The notes: a model not told the origin generated them from the letters alone. Shown: positions 1 through 8,798, numbered from the stretch's first letter. The stretch: 52,736 nt of DNA from Psychrobacillus sp. BL-248-WT-3 (GCF_012843435.1 NZ_JABAFC010000027.1:1-52736), one strand, 5' to 3'. Made by a program: numbers and translations.

Positions 1-63
1 AAGCTCTTCAGCGCCGATGGTAGTTGGGGGTCTCCCCCTGCAAGAGTAGGACGTCGCTGGGCA
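1..63 (+). rRNA. rrf: 5S rRNA, 3' portion (partial, cut by window start)
   Basis: The first 63 bases match the 3' half of a Bacillus-type 5S rRNA: AAGCTCTTCAGCGCCGATGG followed by the GGGGG/CCCCC helix and the closing GTAGGACGTCGCTGGGCA strand. The 5' half lies outside the window. A strong intrinsic terminator follows at once, so this is the end of an rRNA operon. Confidence 0.93.
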
Positions 64-72
64 CCAAAGAAA

Positions 73-104
73 GTCGTCACCGAGTAATCGGTGGCGGCTT
101 TTTT
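73..104 (+). terminator. rRNA operon terminator, copy 1
   Basis: An 11-bp stem (73-83 with 88-98, GTCGTCACCGA/TCGGTGGCGGC, two G-U pairs) with a GTAA loop is followed by six T. It sits 10 bases after the 5S end and recurs almost unchanged at 672-703. Confidence 0.9.
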
Positions 105-269
105 GTATTTAAAAGAAAAAGTGGAAGGCTATCTCTCCATAAAGAAGTGAGCGAGAAGCCGGTGGGCAAAGAGTTCGAGGAAGCAAGGAAGAGAGGCTCG
201 GAGCGTATGGCAAACGCGAGAACCGAACGACTGCGGCTGACAAAGAAATCTGCCGCCCATCTGGTTTCG

Positions 270-331
270 CAGCCGCCGAAGGTAGTTGGAGGACCACCCC
301 TGCAAGAGTAGAATATCGCTGGGTACCAAAG
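270..331 (+). pseudogene. decayed 5S rRNA 3' end, copy 2
   Basis: This stretch still aligns with bases 1-70 (GGTAGTTGG, CCCCTGCAAGAGTAG, TCGCTGGGTACCAAAGAAA) but carries substitutions in both strands of helices, for example GAATATCGC for GGACGTCGC. No 5' half precedes it, so it is a non-functional remnant of a duplicated rRNA operon end. Confidence 0.8.
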
Positions 332-403
332 AAATAAGATCAAGACCCCTATTCTCTATAAGGAAGTGACCTTGGGACAAGAGATTTTGTCATAATAAGC
401 GAG

Positions 404-530
404 AATCGGTTGGTTATATCCAATAATCGGTCGGTTCGGCATAATAATCGGTCGGTTTCACCCAATAATCGGTCGGTTCCACGAAAAAATCGGTCGGTTA
501 TACCCCATAATCGGTCGGTCAACCACCAAT
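404..530. repeat. tandem array A: six units of exactly 21 bp
   Basis: Units start at 404, 425, 446, 467, 488 and 509. Each begins with the core AATCGGTCGGT (unit 1 has AATCGGTTGGT), followed by about 10 variable bases. The same array, also six units with a 21-bp period, occurs in the opposite orientation at 45227-45347. It contains no recognisable gene. The 7-codon period keeps frames open, so the minus-strand reading frame across it looks like a repetitive protein but has no supported start. Confidence 0.92.
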
Positions 531-604
531 AGGAGACATTCACTCACCTAATGATAAATAAACTCTCTATTCATGAAGAATTCTTGCGCGTCTATCTGAT
601 TTAG

Positions 605-664
605 CAACCCGTTCCTGGGCAATTGATGAGGCCGCCCGCAAGAGTAGGACGTCGCTAGGCAACT
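605..664 (+). pseudogene. decayed 5S rRNA 3' end, copy 3
   Basis: The last 30 bases (GCAAGAGTAGGACGTCGCTA) match the true 5S 3' end closely, while the upstream part has lost the GGGGG/CCCCC helix. It is followed by a perfect copy of the rRNA terminator at the same spacing, so it arose by duplication of the operon end. Confidence 0.8.
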
Positions 665-671
665 ATAAGAA

Positions 672-703
672 GTCGTCACCGAGTAATCGGTGGCGGCTTT
701 TTT
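672..703 (+). terminator. rRNA operon terminator, copy 2
   Basis: The stem 672-682 with 687-697 and the following T run are identical in sequence to the terminator at 73-104, offset by 599 bases. It follows the 5S remnant at 605-664. Confidence 0.85.
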
Positions 704-794
704 GTTTGTCTTTTACAGAAAAATCCAAAGGGGCAAAGAGTTCGAGGAACCGAACGACGACAGCTTACAAAGAAATCTGCAACAGATCTAGTTT

Positions 795-895
795 TGTGAA
801 AGCAGATGGTAGTTGGGTAATTGTCCCCCTGCAAGAGCCAAGAGCAAGAAGAGATTGGGGACCTTAAGAAAATCTTCCCCTGGTAACAGATGGAG
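795..895 (+). pseudogene. decayed 5S rRNA 3' end and terminator, copy 4
   Basis: CAGATGGTAGTTGGG and GTCCCCCTGCAAGAG at 803-838 match the 5S 3' end. The following TGGTAACAGATGGAGGCTAC corresponds to the terminator stem with several changes. The spacer before it (734-780) also matches 167-253, which shows that a unit of about 530-600 bp was duplicated in tandem and then decayed. Confidence 0.65.
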
Positions 896-1134
896 GCTAC
901 TTTGTTTAGTATTCATCTTTAATGTCGAATGATATGTTAGAAGTTCGTCTTTAATTTACATTTCCCGGGAAATAGAAACGAGATGTGACAAAGCAAATAT
1001 AAAATATAAAATTACTTAGTATATTTTAACGGAAAAGAGCAGCATTTTCTTTTGATTAAAAATTAATGTCTTAATAGATATTATTATGCAATACTCCATT
1101 ATGGTAATAGAAGTTAAAAAAAGAATAATTATAT
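896..1134. other. AT-rich intergenic stretch, nothing recognised
   Basis: I see no gene, repeat or RNA structure here. It separates the rRNA operon remnants from the promoter region of the carbohydrate locus. Confidence 0.5.
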
Positions 1135-1162
1135 ATAATAATTAGAAATTTCTAATTATTAT
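1135..1162. promoter_or_regulatory. perfect 28-bp palindrome, candidate operator
   Basis: The sequence is exactly self-complementary about the centre 1148/1149 (core AGAAATTTCT, arms rich in A and T). It ends one base before the -35 box at 1164, a usual position for a regulator site. A link to the RpiR-type regulator at 15294 is inference. Confidence 0.55.
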
Positions 1163-1163
1163 G

Positions 1164-1192
1164 TTGACTACGAAACATTGGTGGTGTATTTT
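1164..1192 (+). promoter_or_regulatory. candidate sigma-A promoter of the secreted hydrolase gene
   Basis: TTGACT at 1164-1169 and TATTTT at 1187-1192 are separated by 17 bases. The inferred 5' leader before the start codon at 1340 is about 140 bases. The -10 is weak, which fits an activated or repressed promoter. Confidence 0.5.
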
Positions 1193-1339
1193 AATTACGA
1201 AGGATTATTCCAATATTTATATTTATTTAGGAAATATTATTCTTCATAAAAGCTATGTAAATTACAACCAGAGAAAAAATTATAGGGATAGATTTAAAGC
1301 TAACTAGCTATTTAAATTATAAAGGAGATGAAAATTTCG

Positions 1340-4222
1340 ATGAAGTATTACCAGCGACAAGTAAGTTTTGTGGTTTCTTTGTTACTTATTATTAGTTTAT
1401 TACCTATTTCTGTATCAGCTGAAGTTTTAGAAAATGATTTTATTGAGGTAGAAGCTGCACCAGTAGATCCAACAATTAGTGTAGAAGGTCCAAGGCATGA
1501 GATTGATTTTGTTGATGAGAGTATAGAAGGTAAATCTGACTATATTGCTATTTTTACTGAAGAGTATGCTCGAGAAATACTTGTGAAAAAGTTTTGGGTT
1601 GCAGTCCAGGTAGACCAAAACAACCGAGTGGTAAGGGTTGTAAGTCAATCCAATAATGGAGCAGTACCTATCTGGGAAGATGAACAATTACTTTCAGTTC
1701 CCAAGGGCGGATATATTCTATTAGCACATGATGACTCTTGGGGAAACAAGAATTTCAGAAAATTTTTGGCTACAAACTTTAAAACTGCTGACGTAATCAA
1801 ATTAAGAAAGAATGGTGAAGTTGTTCCAATTTCAGAATTCATGACAGGAGAAGGGTTACTTGCTGGGATTCAATTAAATAATGAGTTAATGTATACGGTC
1901 ACAGAACCTCACACACAAATATCGGGAACCATTAAGAACTTTGAAAGTGGTGAAAGGTACCGGCTATTAGCGAGTGGACAAGAAATAAACTTAGCAGCAG
2001 ACGGAACATTTAATTTCACACAATCAGTTAGTAATGGAACCAATTATATAGACTTAGAAATTTATAAAAATGATCGCTTGCATGAAACTCAATCACTGAT
2101 TGTTTACTTTAAGGATACGAAGTCAGCAAACAAGCAGGTTTTCTTATGGGTTGAACAAGGTCCAAACGCACGTCATTTTCAATCATCAGAGGATGTTTAT
2201 AATATGCTCGTAAAAGCAAAAGATGCTGGTGTAACGGCAATTGCGTTGGACGTTAAAGGAGTAGAGGGATTTGCAGCTTATAAGGAAAGTGACTTAACTG
2301 GGAGGCCATATATTAGTGAAATGACCTCGCCTGCAAGAGCTGGATCAAATCCTAATCTTGATTTATTGAAGGAATTTATTACTCATGCCCGTACGCTTGG
2401 TTTGGAAGTACATGCAGCGATAAACGTATTTGCAGAAGGGTCTATAGCTCATAATGAGTATGCGGTGCTTAACAATCATTTGGATTGGGAAGAGGAAGTC
2501 TACCGCTATGAGGACGGCGGAGAAATTTTACGATTACGAGACAGTAAATATGGAAAAGGCGGTGCACTGGTTGCATTTGTCAATCCAGCAAACTTAGAAG
2601 CTCGTAAATATCAATTGGATACATTTGAAGAAATTATTAAAAACTATGATGTGGATGGAGTTCTCTTAGATCGCGGCAGATATGATAATTACTTTGCGGA
2701 TTTTAGTGAGGAATCCAGAGTACAGTTTGAAGCATATTTGAGTAAAAAGGGGAAAGTACTAACGAATTGGCCGGCGGATATATTCACTTATGACGGTAGT
2801 AATCGTATCGATGGACCACTAATTGATGAGTGGTTTACGTATAGATCTAGTGTGATTAAAAGCTTTACAAGTGAAGTAAGGGACTTAGTAGATTCATATA
2901 ATGTAGCTGAAAATAGGGATGTATTATTATCTGCTTATGTTGGTTCCTGGTACGAATCTTATTATTTAAATGGAGTGAACTGGGCAAGCCCAACGTTCCA
3001 ATATGATGAAAGACTCAACTATCCACAAGAAAGCTTGTATACAGAAGAATATGCAAATACAGGGTATACGGACGACTTGGATTTCCTAATGATCGGGACA
3101 TATCAAACGACGGCAAATGAAGTGAAAAAGTATATTACGCAAGGAAATATTTTGACTGATGGGAAGCTGCCACTATATGCAGGAATGGCACTGGAGAATG
3201 TTCAAGAACCATACGTTCAAAGAGAGGTATTCCAAGCTGGATTGACAAATACGGATGGTCTTATGCTTTTCGACTATTCACAAGCAAACTTTCCTGTTAT
3301 TAAAGCCTCCATTAATAACGAGGAATATATTAAAGATTACCAGTTGGGAATAAGTAATCCAAAAGAAAACTCTAATTTTATAGAAGGCGATTTCCTCAAT
3401 ATCAACCGAAATGATGGAAATATCAATGTTTACTCAGAATCTTTTGGACCATCAACTGCAACAAATAAATGGGGGGTTGAAGCGGTAGTCGACGGATCAG
3501 GGCAGGTTGTCAAAATGGTTAATAAACGGCAGGCGATGGAATGGAGTTGGGGATCACAAGAGGATAATAATAGCCTGATTCCAGAAGGCGGCTTTGTTGT
3601 TTCTGCACAAGATCCATCTGGTTCTCGTGAAAAAAGACAAACAGTAGCATTCGCATATGATATTGGTGACGAAGTAAGAGCAGCATTATTAAGTGGATTT
3701 TTAAATTATGAAGGCAAAACGTTTAACAACCATAATCTTGAATTTAAAGGAAATGTTCAAGTAGTTGGTCCAGGTGTAGCAAAAGTAGAGATAAATGGGG
3801 CAGAGGCTATTTTAAAAGAAGATGGTAGTTTCACCACTAATGTCGACCTACAGCCAGGAGCAAACAAGATTGAAGTAGTTGTTCATGTAGATGGATACAA
3901 AACTCACTTTAAAGTAGTGGAAGTTAATGCAGGAAAACTAACGATTGAAGAATTGAAGGAAGCGGTAGAAAGAACGGATATAAATCCGAATGGGATTAAA
4001 AATGCGATTCTTACACAAATCGATAATGCTATGAGAGACTATAAAAAAGCGGCTGAAAATAAGGATAAAGGAGAAGAAGAACTAGCAGCTAAGCATCAAG
4101 AAAATGGAGATAAAAAGCTTGAAGCAACGATGAAAATGATTGAGCAGCATGCAGGCAAGCATATCAGTGAAGAAGATGCTGCAGAGCTTATACGCATGAT
4201 TGGATTAATTTTACCTAAATAA
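1340..4222 (+). CDS. secreted glycoside hydrolase-like (GHL10) multidomain protein
   Basis: An exported protein of 960 residues, probably a glycan-degrading enzyme. A signal peptide (basic start, hydrophobic VVSLLLIISLLPISVSA) is followed by an N-terminal domain containing VPKGGYILLAHDD, an Ig-like segment, a TIM-barrel-like GHL10 region (about residues 265-650; motifs VDGVLLDRGRYDN, TNWPADIF, YVGSWYESYY), a second domain of the first type (IPEGGFVVSAQDP), another Ig-like segment and a helical charged tail resembling a FIMAH domain (last 94 residues). The ATG at 1340 is chosen because AAGGAG at 1322-1327 lies 12 bases upstream; the in-frame ATG at 1328 abuts it. The GHL10 region is paralogous to the product of 6054-7265. 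The substrate is unknown; catalytic activity is inferred from the fold family. Confidence 0.85.
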   Translation: MKYYQRQVSFVVSLLLIISLLPISVSAEVLENDFIEVEAAPVDPTISVEGPRHEIDFVDESIEGKSDYIAIFTEEYAREILVKKFWVAVQVDQNNRVVRVVSQSNNGAVPIWEDEQLLSVPKGGYILLAHDDSWGNKNFRKFLATNFKTADVIKLRKNGEVVPISEFMTGEGLLAGIQLNNELMYTVTEPHTQISGTIKNFESGERYRLLASGQEINLAADGTFNFTQSVSNGTNYIDLEIYKNDRLHETQSLIVYFKDTKSANKQVFLWVEQGPNARHFQSSEDVYNMLVKAKDAGVTAIALDVKGVEGFAAYKESDLTGRPYISEMTSPARAGSNPNLDLLKEFITHARTLGLEVHAAINVFAEGSIAHNEYAVLNNHLDWEEEVYRYEDGGEILRLRDSKYGKGGALVAFVNPANLEARKYQLDTFEEIIKNYDVDGVLLDRGRYDNYFADFSEESRVQFEAYLSKKGKVLTNWPADIFTYDGSNRIDGPLIDEWFTYRSSVIKSFTSEVRDLVDSYNVAENRDVLLSAYVGSWYESYYLNGVNWASPTFQYDERLNYPQESLYTEEYANTGYTDDLDFLMIGTYQTTANEVKKYITQGNILTDGKLPLYAGMALENVQEPYVQREVFQAGLTNTDGLMLFDYSQANFPVIKASINNEEYIKDYQLGISNPKENSNFIEGDFLNINRNDGNINVYSESFGPSTATNKWGVEAVVDGSGQVVKMVNKRQAMEWSWGSQEDNNSLIPEGGFVVSAQDPSGSREKRQTVAFAYDIGDEVRAALLSGFLNYEGKTFNNHNLEFKGNVQVVGPGVAKVEINGAEAILKEDGSFTTNVDLQPGANKIEVVVHVDGYKTHFKVVEVNAGKLTIEELKEAVERTDINPNGIKNAILTQIDNAMRDYKKAAENKDKGEEELAAKHQENGDKKLEATMKMIEQHAGKHISEEDAAELIRMIGLILPK

Positions 4223-4241
4223 CAAATGTTTTTCATTGTTT

Positions 4242-4271
4242 GGGGTGTTAGGGAAACTTTAGCGACACCCC
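4242..4271 (+). other. intercistronic hairpin
   Basis: GGGGTGT (4242-4248) pairs with ACACCCC (4265-4271). No T run follows, so it is more likely an mRNA stabiliser or partial attenuator between the first two genes than a full terminator. Confidence 0.5.
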
Positions 4272-4294
4272 AGACTTATGATGGAGGTATACAT

Positions 4295-5008
4295 ATGCAC
4301 ATGGATAAAGAAGTATTGAGGAGCAATTATTGTAATAGAGACTACGAATACCATCTATTAGGTTCTGTAAATGAAGCGAATGGAAAAGTAAACCTTCTCT
4401 ATGTACAAGATGGCGGAGATTATTTGGAGTTAGGTGAAATTGAGAAGGTCTACAATAGCTTGATAAGAATGTATAAAGAACAAGGTGAAAATCTAATTTG
4501 TGTACTGGTATCACCTGGGGATTCGATTGAAAGATGGCATTCCTATGATAGAAGAGGAGCCAATTTTAATAATTATATCTCCTTTTTCAATGAGGAACTT
4601 GTGCCATTCGTAGAAGAGAAATTAAATCTGCAGGTAGGTAAAAGAGGACTTCTAGGAGATTCTTTGGGTGCGAATATTAGCTTAAATATTGCTATGCAAA
4701 AGCCAGAGAATTGGTCGCATCTATTGTTACAGTCGTCAGCAATATCTCCTAGGGAATTAAGTGATTTAGAAGGTTTCAGTACATTACCCTGGCATGTTTA
4801 TCAAACGGTCGGCATTTATGAGGATGAGTTTATCTCCCCTATTTCTAATGAAAAGCTAAATATCTATTCCCGTAATCAGAAAATGTACCAAATCTTTAAG
4901 GGGAAAAATACAGATATTGAATACAAAGTGCAAGAGGAGAACCATTTATGGGATTTCTGGCGAAGAGACTTACCGACGGCTCTTCAATACTTTTTGAATA
5001 ATGGTTAA
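4295..5008 (+). CDS. alpha/beta-hydrolase esterase (enterochelin esterase-like fold)
   Basis: A predicted cytosolic esterase of 237 residues. The nucleophile motif GDSLG (in LLGDSLGANISLN) fits GxSxG of the putative-esterase family, and a C-terminal ENHLWDFWRRDLP segment could supply the histidine. The start at 4295 is supported by GGAGG at 4283-4287; the longer frame from 4226 would begin inside the hairpin. It lies between the secreted hydrolase and the ROK kinase, so removal of an acyl group from an imported sugar is a reasonable but unproven role. Confidence 0.75.
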   Translation: MHMDKEVLRSNYCNRDYEYHLLGSVNEANGKVNLLYVQDGGDYLELGEIEKVYNSLIRMYKEQGENLICVLVSPGDSIERWHSYDRRGANFNNYISFFNEELVPFVEEKLNLQVGKRGLLGDSLGANISLNIAMQKPENWSHLLLQSSAISPRELSDLEGFSTLPWHVYQTVGIYEDEFISPISNEKLNIYSRNQKMYQIFKGKNTDIEYKVQEENHLWDFWRRDLPTALQYFLNNG

Positions 5009-5079
5009 TTTCTATCATTATTTTATTAGAGTTAAGACGCATTATCTTTCATTACATAAAAGTGTTGGGAGAGATTGGA

Positions 5080-6039
5080 ATGGAATATAGTATCGGAATA
5101 GATATCGGGGGTACTAAGATTGCCACAGGAATCGTAGGACGTGAAGGCAATGTACTGTCTAAAAGAATTTACCCAACGCCTAGTTCCACAAATAAGGAAA
5201 TATTAGAACTTTTAACAGAAACAGTGGATGATTATATAAGGATTGCAACTGAAAAAGGTATGGAACTAGTAAGTGTGGGAATAGGTTCCGCCGGTCAAAT
5301 AGATTATAAAAGGGGGAAAATACTCTCAGGTACGGTAAATATCAAGGACTGGAACAATATTGATATTAGAAAATCTCTATCTCTTATAACTAACCTTCCA
5401 ATATATCTTGATAATGATGCAAATACATTTGCTATAGCGGAACATCAGCTTGGAAGCGGTAAAGGTGTAGATGACGTAGTATGCCTAACCCTAGGAACCG
5501 GGATCGGTGGGGGGATTATATCTGGCGGGAATGTCATTCGCGGTAGGTGGGGAGGAGCAGCAGAACTGGGTCATATGTCTGTGAACTTCAATGGACCAGA
5601 TTGTAACTGCGGTTCTAAAGGATGTATAGAGACGTATGCCTCGGGCACAGGCATCGCCAATAGAATGAAGGAAAAGCTACGTCTCTCTAATCGGGCAGAA
5701 TTTACTTATTATAAAGAGAATCCTCATTTACTTACAAGCAAAGAGGTATTCGTCTGGAGAGAACAGGGCTCAATTGAAGCAATAGAGATAATCGATCAAA
5801 CCATAAAAGCATTAACTTTTGGAGTAGTGAATATTATACATACTTTCAATCCATCCATGATCATCTTTGGAGGTGGGCTAGCTGAGGCGAACAGTTGGCT
5901 GATTTCAGAAGTAAAAAAGAGTTTGGAGACAATAGGGATGTCTTCATTAGTAAAGGATGTAGAGTTAAAGATCTCCAAATTGGGTCAAGATGCAGGCCTT
6001 ATTGGAGCAGCTTATCAAGTATGGATGGATAAAAACTAA
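5080..6039 (+). CDS. ROK family sugar kinase (glucokinase or ManNAc kinase type)
   Basis: A 319-residue ROK kinase that would phosphorylate an imported hexose or N-acetylhexosamine with ATP. It shows the N-terminal phosphate-binding DIGGTK, the LTLGTGIGGG glycine loop and the zinc-binding CNCGSKGCIETYASGTG signature. The ATG at 5080 follows GGGAGAG at 5067-5073; the in-frame GTG at 5062 has no ribosome binding site. Because nanE lies in the same locus, an N-acetylmannosamine kinase role is attractive, but ROK specificity cannot be read safely from sequence. Confidence 0.88.
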   Translation: MEYSIGIDIGGTKIATGIVGREGNVLSKRIYPTPSSTNKEILELLTETVDDYIRIATEKGMELVSVGIGSAGQIDYKRGKILSGTVNIKDWNNIDIRKSLSLITNLPIYLDNDANTFAIAEHQLGSGKGVDDVVCLTLGTGIGGGIISGGNVIRGRWGGAAELGHMSVNFNGPDCNCGSKGCIETYASGTGIANRMKEKLRLSNRAEFTYYKENPHLLTSKEVFVWREQGSIEAIEIIDQTIKALTFGVVNIIHTFNPSMIIFGGGLAEANSWLISEVKKSLETIGMSSLVKDVELKISKLGQDAGLIGAAYQVWMDKN

Positions 6040-6053
6040 AAGGAGGAAATTAT

Positions 6054-7265
6054 ATGAATGATGTTTTTAATGAAAACGCGAATATTTTGTGGGTCGATTT
6101 TTTAGCAAATGGAGAACGTCTAGCTAACGAAGAGGAACAAGTAAAATTGATTAAACAAGCAGTAGAGTCTGGAATTACACATATGATTATTGATGCCAAG
6201 GTGCCTTTTGGTCAAACTACTTATCCAAGCAACTATGCTCATCATATTAGCAGCTGGTCAGATGGCTCATTTAGTGCTTGGAAAAATCGCGACTTTTTAA
6301 AAGAGTTTTTAAGTAAGATGAAAGACATCAAGCACATTAAAGTTTTAGCGAATGTGGACGTATTTTCGGAAGGTATAACTTCTTCCCGCGATGGAATGGC
6401 ATACGATAAGCCAGAGTGGCAAGTTACGTTTTATAACGACGCTGTTTCCAACGAATCAAATGCAGCTGAATACTCGGATGCTGCAACCATTTTTGTGAAT
6501 CCAATTCATCCCGAAGTAGTGGAATACGAACTTAATATTATAAAAGAGATATGTACCTATAATTTAGATGGGATAGTCGTAGATCGCTGTCGTTATCCTA
6601 ACATTTATGGAGACTTTAGTGATCTCAGCAGAATTGGCTTCGAATCCTATATAGGTAAAAAAGTTATCAATTGGCCAGAGGATATTTTCACGATTGATAA
6701 AACAAAAGAAATTAATCGCGGAGCACTATTCCCTAAATGGACAGAGTGGAGAGCATTAAACATCAAAAATTTCGTAAGCAAGGCAAGGGAATTGGTAAAG
6801 TCAGCAAATCCGAATCTTATATTTTCTGATTACGTTGGCTCCTGGTACCCACTATATTATAGCGAAGGAGTCAATTGGGGGAGTGAAACATATCATCCAG
6901 ACCTTGAATGGACATCCAAAACCCATAATGTCTCTGGGCTTGCAGAACAATTGGACTTCATTATGACGGGCTGTTATTACCCAGAAGTATATGTTGAAGA
7001 AGCCGAACAAAATGGACGTCCTGCCGAGTGGTACAGTGTTGAAGGTGCAATTGATAAAAGTCTGGAAGTCATTAACGGTAGTATCCCTGTTGTAGGAAGT
7101 CTATTTCTGAAAGACTATACAAACAATCCAGATCAATTTAGAAAAGCGATTAGAATGTGTAAGGAAAAATCAGCTGGCGTCATGATCTTTGATACGGTGT
7201 ATTTAGAGGAATATAACTGGTGGGATATCCTTGCTGAGGAACTGAATATATCTAAGGAAAGCTAA
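6054..7265 (+). CDS. cytosolic GHL10-type glycoside hydrolase-like protein
   Basis: A 403-residue protein without a signal peptide that covers just the catalytic-like barrel of the secreted protein at 1340-4222. Shared blocks include LDGIVVDRCRYPN versus VDGVLLDRGRYDN, NWPEDIFTID versus NWPADIFTYD, and YVGSWYPLYYSEGVNWG versus YVGSWYESYYLNGVNWA. It starts 14 bases after the kinase with AAGGAGG in between. An extracellular enzyme paired with an intracellular paralogue suggests stepwise cleavage of one substrate outside and inside the cell; this is inference. Confidence 0.82.
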   Translation: MNDVFNENANILWVDFLANGERLANEEEQVKLIKQAVESGITHMIIDAKVPFGQTTYPSNYAHHISSWSDGSFSAWKNRDFLKEFLSKMKDIKHIKVLANVDVFSEGITSSRDGMAYDKPEWQVTFYNDAVSNESNAAEYSDAATIFVNPIHPEVVEYELNIIKEICTYNLDGIVVDRCRYPNIYGDFSDLSRIGFESYIGKKVINWPEDIFTIDKTKEINRGALFPKWTEWRALNIKNFVSKARELVKSANPNLIFSDYVGSWYPLYYSEGVNWGSETYHPDLEWTSKTHNVSGLAEQLDFIMTGCYYPEVYVEEAEQNGRPAEWYSVEGAIDKSLEVINGSIPVVGSLFLKDYTNNPDQFRKAIRMCKEKSAGVMIFDTVYLEEYNWWDILAEELNISKES

Positions 7266-7277
7266 AGAGGGATGCAT

Positions 7278-8798
7278 ATGAGAAAGCTAGCTTTAATACC
7301 AGTAGATGCAAGACCAGTAACCTACGACTTACCGAAGGATCTTGCTCAACTAGCAGATTGGGAAGTAATTACACCCCCAAAATCAGAGCTTGGTTTTTTA
7401 AAGGAAGCAGCTAACTTTTCCGCTTTGTTTCAGTGGATTGAAGATATTTCGGAAAGTGTAGACGGTTTCGTAATTTCCATTGATATGCTTCTTTACGGTG
7501 GCTTGGTTCCTTCTAGAATTAATAACGAAAGTGAATCGATCATCCGGCAAAGATTGGATTGGTTAGTAAAGATAAAACAGCTATATCCAACTGTCCAGTT
7601 AATGGCATTTAGCTCGACGATGCGAATCTCCAATAATTACGTCAATCAAGAGGAAAAGGATTACTGGAATGTGTATGGAAAAGAACTATGGGCTTATTCA
7701 TATCATTACCACCTATTTCAAAAGTATCAATTGAATGCGGACCGGGACATTATGAATGATTTAACAAGTAAAATTCCAGATCATATTCTTGCAGACTATA
7801 TAACGAGTAGGGAACGAAACTTTAAGGTAAATCTAACCTTAATAGATTATGTGGAAAAAGGGATTATCGATTTGTTGATATTTCCTCAGGATGACACGAG
7901 TGAATACGGTTTGAATATTATGGAACAGGAGCAATTAAAGGAAAAGATTTTTCAAAAGGGTCTGTATGAAAAAATATTTATTTACCCAGGAGCAGATGAA
8001 GTTGCAAGTGTACTTACCTCTAGAATGATCTATGAATTAGAGAAAGAAGCATTCCCAACATTCTATCCGATATACAGTGGTATGAAGGGTGCGTTATCTA
8101 TAGCAATGTATGAAGACCGACCTCTTTTTGAGTCTGTAAAAGGACAAATTTATGCTTTTGGTAGCCATACAGTTGAACACCCTGAGGAAGCAGATATTGT
8201 AATTGGAGTAAATGTGCCGGGTAGGAAACAAGGTGATTTGGCCTTACAAGTAAATTTAAATGAAGTAGATACAAATGACAGAAATATAGGCGAGTGGATA
8301 AGAAAACTCCGCTATTATTTTATGCGTGATAAATTAGTTGCAATTGCGGACGTTGCTTATGCAAATGGGGCAGATCGGACGATGATTCCTCAGTTGTTAT
8401 CAGTCTTTTCAATTGAAGAACTTTCTGGATTTGCCGCATGGAATACAGCAGGCAACACGATTGGTACCACTATAGCGCAAGCTGCTTTAGTTTATTTAGC
8501 TGCTAAACAAGGAAGAGTGACCAGCCAAGTAAAAGATAAGCAAATTTTAATCCGATTACTCGATGATTACATATATCAAACAATTGTCAGACAGGAAGTT
8601 AGAAAAACAGTAGATGAAGAACAAGTTCAAAACGACGTGCTATTGGAAAAGGTAAGGGAATTATTTAAAGAATCATCGACTACATTTATCGAACAAACCA
8701 ATATGAAATACGAGGTAGATTCTATTTATCTTCCTTGGGATCGATCATTTGAGATTGGTATAGAGGTAAAGTCGTATGAACAGGAGGGTTTCTCTTGA
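7278..8798 (+). CDS. DUF4127 family protein
   Basis: A 506-residue protein of a family with no function known to me. Family-like blocks are visible: IPVDARPVTYDLP at the N terminus, IDMLLYGGLVPSR, FPQDDTSEYGLN, YPGADEVASVL, IADVAYANGADRTM and AAWNTAGNTIGTT. There is no signal peptide or membrane segment, so it is cytosolic. The second ATG (7278) is preferred, with AAAGAGGG ending at 7271. Its stop overlaps the TTG start of the oxidoreductase, so the two are probably translated together. The conserved Asp, Glu and Asn residues suggest an enzyme acting on the same sugar. Confidence 0.85.
   Translation: MRKLALIPVDARPVTYDLPKDLAQLADWEVITPPKSELGFLKEAANFSALFQWIEDISESVDGFVISIDMLLYGGLVPSRINNESESIIRQRLDWLVKIKQLYPTVQLMAFSSTMRISNNYVNQEEKDYWNVYGKELWAYSYHYHLFQKYQLNADRDIMNDLTSKIPDHILADYITSRERNFKVNLTLIDYVEKGIIDLLIFPQDDTSEYGLNIMEQEQLKEKIFQKGLYEKIFIYPGADEVASVLTSRMIYELEKEAFPTFYPIYSGMKGALSIAMYEDRPLFESVKGQIYAFGSHTVEHPEEADIVIGVNVPGRKQGDLALQVNLNEVDTNDRNIGEWIRKLRYYFMRDKLVAIADVAYANGADRTMIPQLLSVFSIEELSGFAAWNTAGNTIGTTIAQAALVYLAAKQGRVTSQVKDKQILIRLLDDYIYQTIVRQEVRKTVDEEQVQNDVLLEKVRELFKESSTTFIEQTNMKYEVDSIYLPWDRSFEIGIEVKSYEQEGFS

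Noticed and set aside
404-530. CRISPR array
   Set aside because: The constant part is only about 11 bp and the variable part about 10 bp, far below CRISPR sizes, and there is no cas gene.
24-543. Several short open frames across the rRNA operon end
   Set aside because: They run over the 5S gene, its terminator and decayed duplicates on both strands and lack ribosome binding sites.
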